A DNA stretch of 7,479 bases from assembly GCA_031259795.1 (NCBI GenBank), contig JAIRLA010000105.1, positions 1-7,479 on the forward strand, given 5' to 3'. This DNA comes from Azoarcus sp. GTDB lineage: Bacteria > Pseudomonadota > Gammaproteobacteria > Burkholderiales > Rhodocyclaceae. Shown here piece after piece: positions 5,632 to 7,479 of this stretch. The notes beneath the pieces are model-generated. The model was not told where the DNA came from. It searched no databases and worked only from the letters and a program-made list of their open reading frames with translations. The position numbers and the translations under genes are program-made. Within the stretch, counting starts at the first letter, position 1. Each line of letters begins with the position of its first letter.

Positions 5632-7362
5632 ATGGGCAGTGACGCGCGCGTATTCATCAACTACAGCGGCCCTGATCTGGAGCAAGTCAAACGGCTTGCC
5701 AAGATTCTGGAGCGGCAGGGGATCGAGCTTTTTCTGGACCGCGAGAATATTCCCGCCGATCAGCCCGAAGTCCTCGCCAAACTGGCCGGGGAGATTCGGG
5801 ATGCCGATGTGTTCCTCGCATGCGTCGGCCCCGCCGGAATCACCGAATCGACCTGGCACTCCTGGGAGCAGTCCATCGCGGCGCGGCTGAATGCCAAGAC
5901 AGACGGCCTGCGGACCATCCCCGTTTTCCTGCCGGGCGCGGAAATCGACGAAACCGATCCCCGCATCCTCGCCATGGGCGTGGATAGCCGCATCCATTTC
6001 AAGGACACCATTGCCACCGACAAGCAAAACCTTTTCGCGCTCATCAAGGCAATTACAGGCCAAGAGCCTGAGAAGCTGGTGGAGATGGAAAACGACCCGC
6101 CCGGCGGCCTGCGCAATCCCTACCGCGGCCTGAAATATTTCGATGTGGCGGATACGCAATGGTTCTACGGGCGCGAGCGCCTCACGGATCGTCTCATCGA
6201 GCGCGTCCAGACCGTGATCGACCAGCGCGGCGGCATACGCCTGCTCGTGCTCGTCGGCGCATCGGGCAGCGGCAAATCGTCTCTCGCGCGGGCGGGGCTG
6301 CTTGCCGCATTGCGGGCCGAGGCCATCGCCGGCAGCCAGAACTGGCGATACGCCATCCTGCGGCCCGGCGCGAACCCGGTGCAGGCATTGATAGACATCA
6401 TCCCGGACGCGCTGAACCTGGGTAATCAGGACAAATCCTTCTTTGCGAAAGAACTGCGCGCCGACGCGCCGCCCGCCACCGTCCTGCACGATGCCGTGCG
6501 CGGCGGCGAAAAGCTCGTCCTGCTCGTCGACCAGTTTGAAGAAGTCTTCACCCTGTGCGCCGACGAAAAGACGCAGCGCGTTTTTATCGAAAACCTGCTC
6601 TATGCCGCCAATGCCAACCAGCAAACCACCGATGGCTCCGTGATCGCCGTACTGACCCTGCGCAACGACTTCACGCATTTGCTGGCGGGTTTTCCGGTGC
6701 AGGGCATGCGCCCGGCCCCGGACATTCCCGCGATGATCGACAGTTGCCAGATCACCATTGCCCCGATGAGCGCCGACGAATTGCGCAGGGCCATTCGCCT
6801 GCCCGCATTGAACACCGGCTGCGACTTCGGGCTGTTCTTGGTCGACAAAATACGGCAAGACGCCCAAAAGCATGAGGGCGCCTTGCCCCTGCTGCAAGTC
6901 GCGCTGCAAAAACTGTGGAACACGTGCCGGGCGAACGGAGACGGCGCCTTCACCGTTGAAGCCTACGAGAAGATCGGCGAACTGGCGGGCGCGCTCTCGC
7001 AGGAAGCCGACAAGACCTATGACGAACTCAGCGAAGAAGAGCAAAAGATCGCCCGCCATGTCTTCCTGCAACTGGTGGTGAGGCAGCCCGACGCCCGGGT
7101 GCAGGACGCGCGCCGGAGCGTCATGCTCTCGGACTTGTGCCGTGCCAAGGATCGGGAACGGGTCGGGACAGTCGTGCAAAAACTCGCCAGCGGCGGCTTG
7201 CTGGTCACTGACAGGGCGGCGGGCCAGGACGGCGACTCCCGCATCGAAATCATGCACGAGGCGCTTTTCCAGTATTGGAACAGGCTGCGCGGCTGGATCG
7301 AGGAGGAAAGAGAAAGCCTCAAGGAACACCAGCGGATACGGCAGGGCGCGGAAGACTGGTAA
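5632..7362 (+). CDS. TIR domain-nSTAND1 NTPase fusion (NLR-like immune sensor), ends early
   Basis: The 576-residue product has an N-terminal TIR domain at about 5-143, opening RVFINYSGPD and with a BB-loop-like FLDRENIP. Glu79 in STWHSWEQS lies four residues after a Trp, the spacing of the catalytic Glu in TIR NADases such as SARM1. The nSTAND1-type module follows: NPYRGLKYF and FYGRERL (162-184), Walker A GASGSGKSS (209-217) with Lys215, Walker B LVLLVDQFEE (295-304) with Asp300, and MHEALFQYWNRLRGW (541-555), a usual late motif. In this class the NTPase normally continues into WD40 or similar sensor repeats. Ligand sensing there would drive ATP-dependent assembly and TIR-mediated NAD depletion. 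The TAA at 7360 cuts this off although the frame stays coding-like beyond it. The ATG at 5632 has an excellent GAGGAGGA; the frame upstream lies in repeats. Antiphage function is inferred from architecture. Confidence 0.9.
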   Translation: MGSDARVFINYSGPDLEQVKRLAKILERQGIELFLDRENIPADQPEVLAKLAGEIRDADVFLACVGPAGITESTWHSWEQSIAARLNAKTDGLRTIPVFLPGAEIDETDPRILAMGVDSRIHFKDTIATDKQNLFALIKAITGQEPEKLVEMENDPPGGLRNPYRGLKYFDVADTQWFYGRERLTDRLIERVQTVIDQRGGIRLLVLVGASGSGKSSLARAGLLAALRAEAIAGSQNWRYAILRPGANPVQALIDIIPDALNLGNQDKSFFAKELRADAPPATVLHDAVRGGEKLVLLVDQFEEVFTLCADEKTQRVFIENLLYAANANQQTTDGSVIAVLTLRNDFTHLLAGFPVQGMRPAPDIPAMIDSCQITIAPMSADELRRAIRLPALNTGCDFGLFLVDKIRQDAQKHEGALPLLQVALQKLWNTCRANGDGAFTVEAYEKIGELAGALSQEADKTYDELSEEEQKIARHVFLQLVVRQPDARVQDARRSVMLSDLCRAKDRERVGTVVQKLASGGLLVTDRAAGQDGDSRIEIMHEALFQYWNRLRGWIEEERESLKEHQRIRQGAEDW

Positions 7363-7479
7363 AAAAACAAACAGGCTGACGATCTCTTGTTTCGCGGGCT
7401 GAGCCTGGAAATAGCGGAAGAATGGCGCGACGAACACGAGAAAACCTATGGCTTGCCCTTGAGTGGCCTGGAAAAAGAA
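7363..7479 (+). pseudogene. In-frame continuation of the TIR-STAND gene after the TAA (partial)
   Basis: Without a change of frame, the 39 codons after the TAA read KNKQADDLLFRGLSLEIAEE and then WRDEHEKTYGLPLSGLEKE to the window edge. This resembles the linker that follows nSTAND1 modules, where an AxxW segment leads into L(L/F)RG..L..AEEW and then LS..E. There is no ATG or Shine-Dalgarno for an independent start. Because the frame is unchanged, a substitution (for example AAA, GAA or CAA to TAA) explains the stop better than an indel. It is either the stranded 3' part of a broken gene, a readthrough extension, or evidence of a base error. Confidence 0.65.

Noticed and set aside
7360..7368. 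Programmed frameshift or transcriptional slippage at the A7 tract to bypass the TAA
   Set aside because: The TAA begins before the tract and the coding-like frame after it is unchanged, so slippage would move translation out of frame rather than rescue it.
5527..7437. 636-codon minus-strand open frame opposite the TIR-STAND gene
   Set aside because: Antisense shadow of a gene with intact Walker and TIR motifs; its translation resembles no protein family.

Overview
The window looks like a piece of a GC-rich proteobacterial chromosome, most likely betaproteobacterial. The grounds are the class I fumarase sequence, the DUF4149 membrane protein, the ruins of a methyltransferase type I associate with that group, a chemoreceptor-like gene behind a sigma-28-like promoter, and dispersed TCGTCATTGCGAGG-type repeats. 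I cannot name a genus.

Layout. Positions 1-481 hold no convincing gene and are full of intergenic repeats: a 42-bp inverted repeat, a GC-rich hairpin, and TCGTCATTGCGAGG elements. A complete class I fumarase (fumA, minus strand, 482-2014) follows. It is divergent from a four-helix DUF4149 membrane protein (2192-2680). Converging on that gene is a decayed SAM-dependent methyltransferase (2691-3028, minus) reduced to its N- and C-terminal ends, with a frameshift and two 6-bp tandem duplications. An AT-richer intergenic stretch carries a near-consensus sigma-28 promoter (3120-3146). Next comes a two-TM protein with a shortened, divergent chemoreceptor signalling hairpin (3382-4650). After a 295-bp gap with small hairpins there is a 52-codon basic protein gene (4946-5104) with a clear Shine-Dalgarno, followed at once by a 15-bp stem-loop (5115-5158). 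A second repeat-rich stretch (5159-5631) leads into a TIR-STAND NTPase gene (5632-7362).

The most notable locus is the TIR-STAND gene. It fuses an N-terminal TIR domain, with a glutamate placed like the catalytic one of TIR NADases, to an nSTAND1-type P-loop NTPase. This is the architecture of prokaryotic NLR-like immune sensors. Its reading frame ends at a TAA (7360-7362), but the same frame then stays open to the window edge and reads like the normal linker toward C-terminal sensor repeats. The gene is therefore either split by a nonsense mutation, read through, or affected by a base error.

The genes do not form one pathway. Fumarase and DUF4149 are housekeeping. The chemoreceptor-like gene is probably a member of the motility regulon. 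The small-protein gene looks like an independent unit. The TIR-STAND gene looks like an accessory defence gene entered through repeat-rich DNA.
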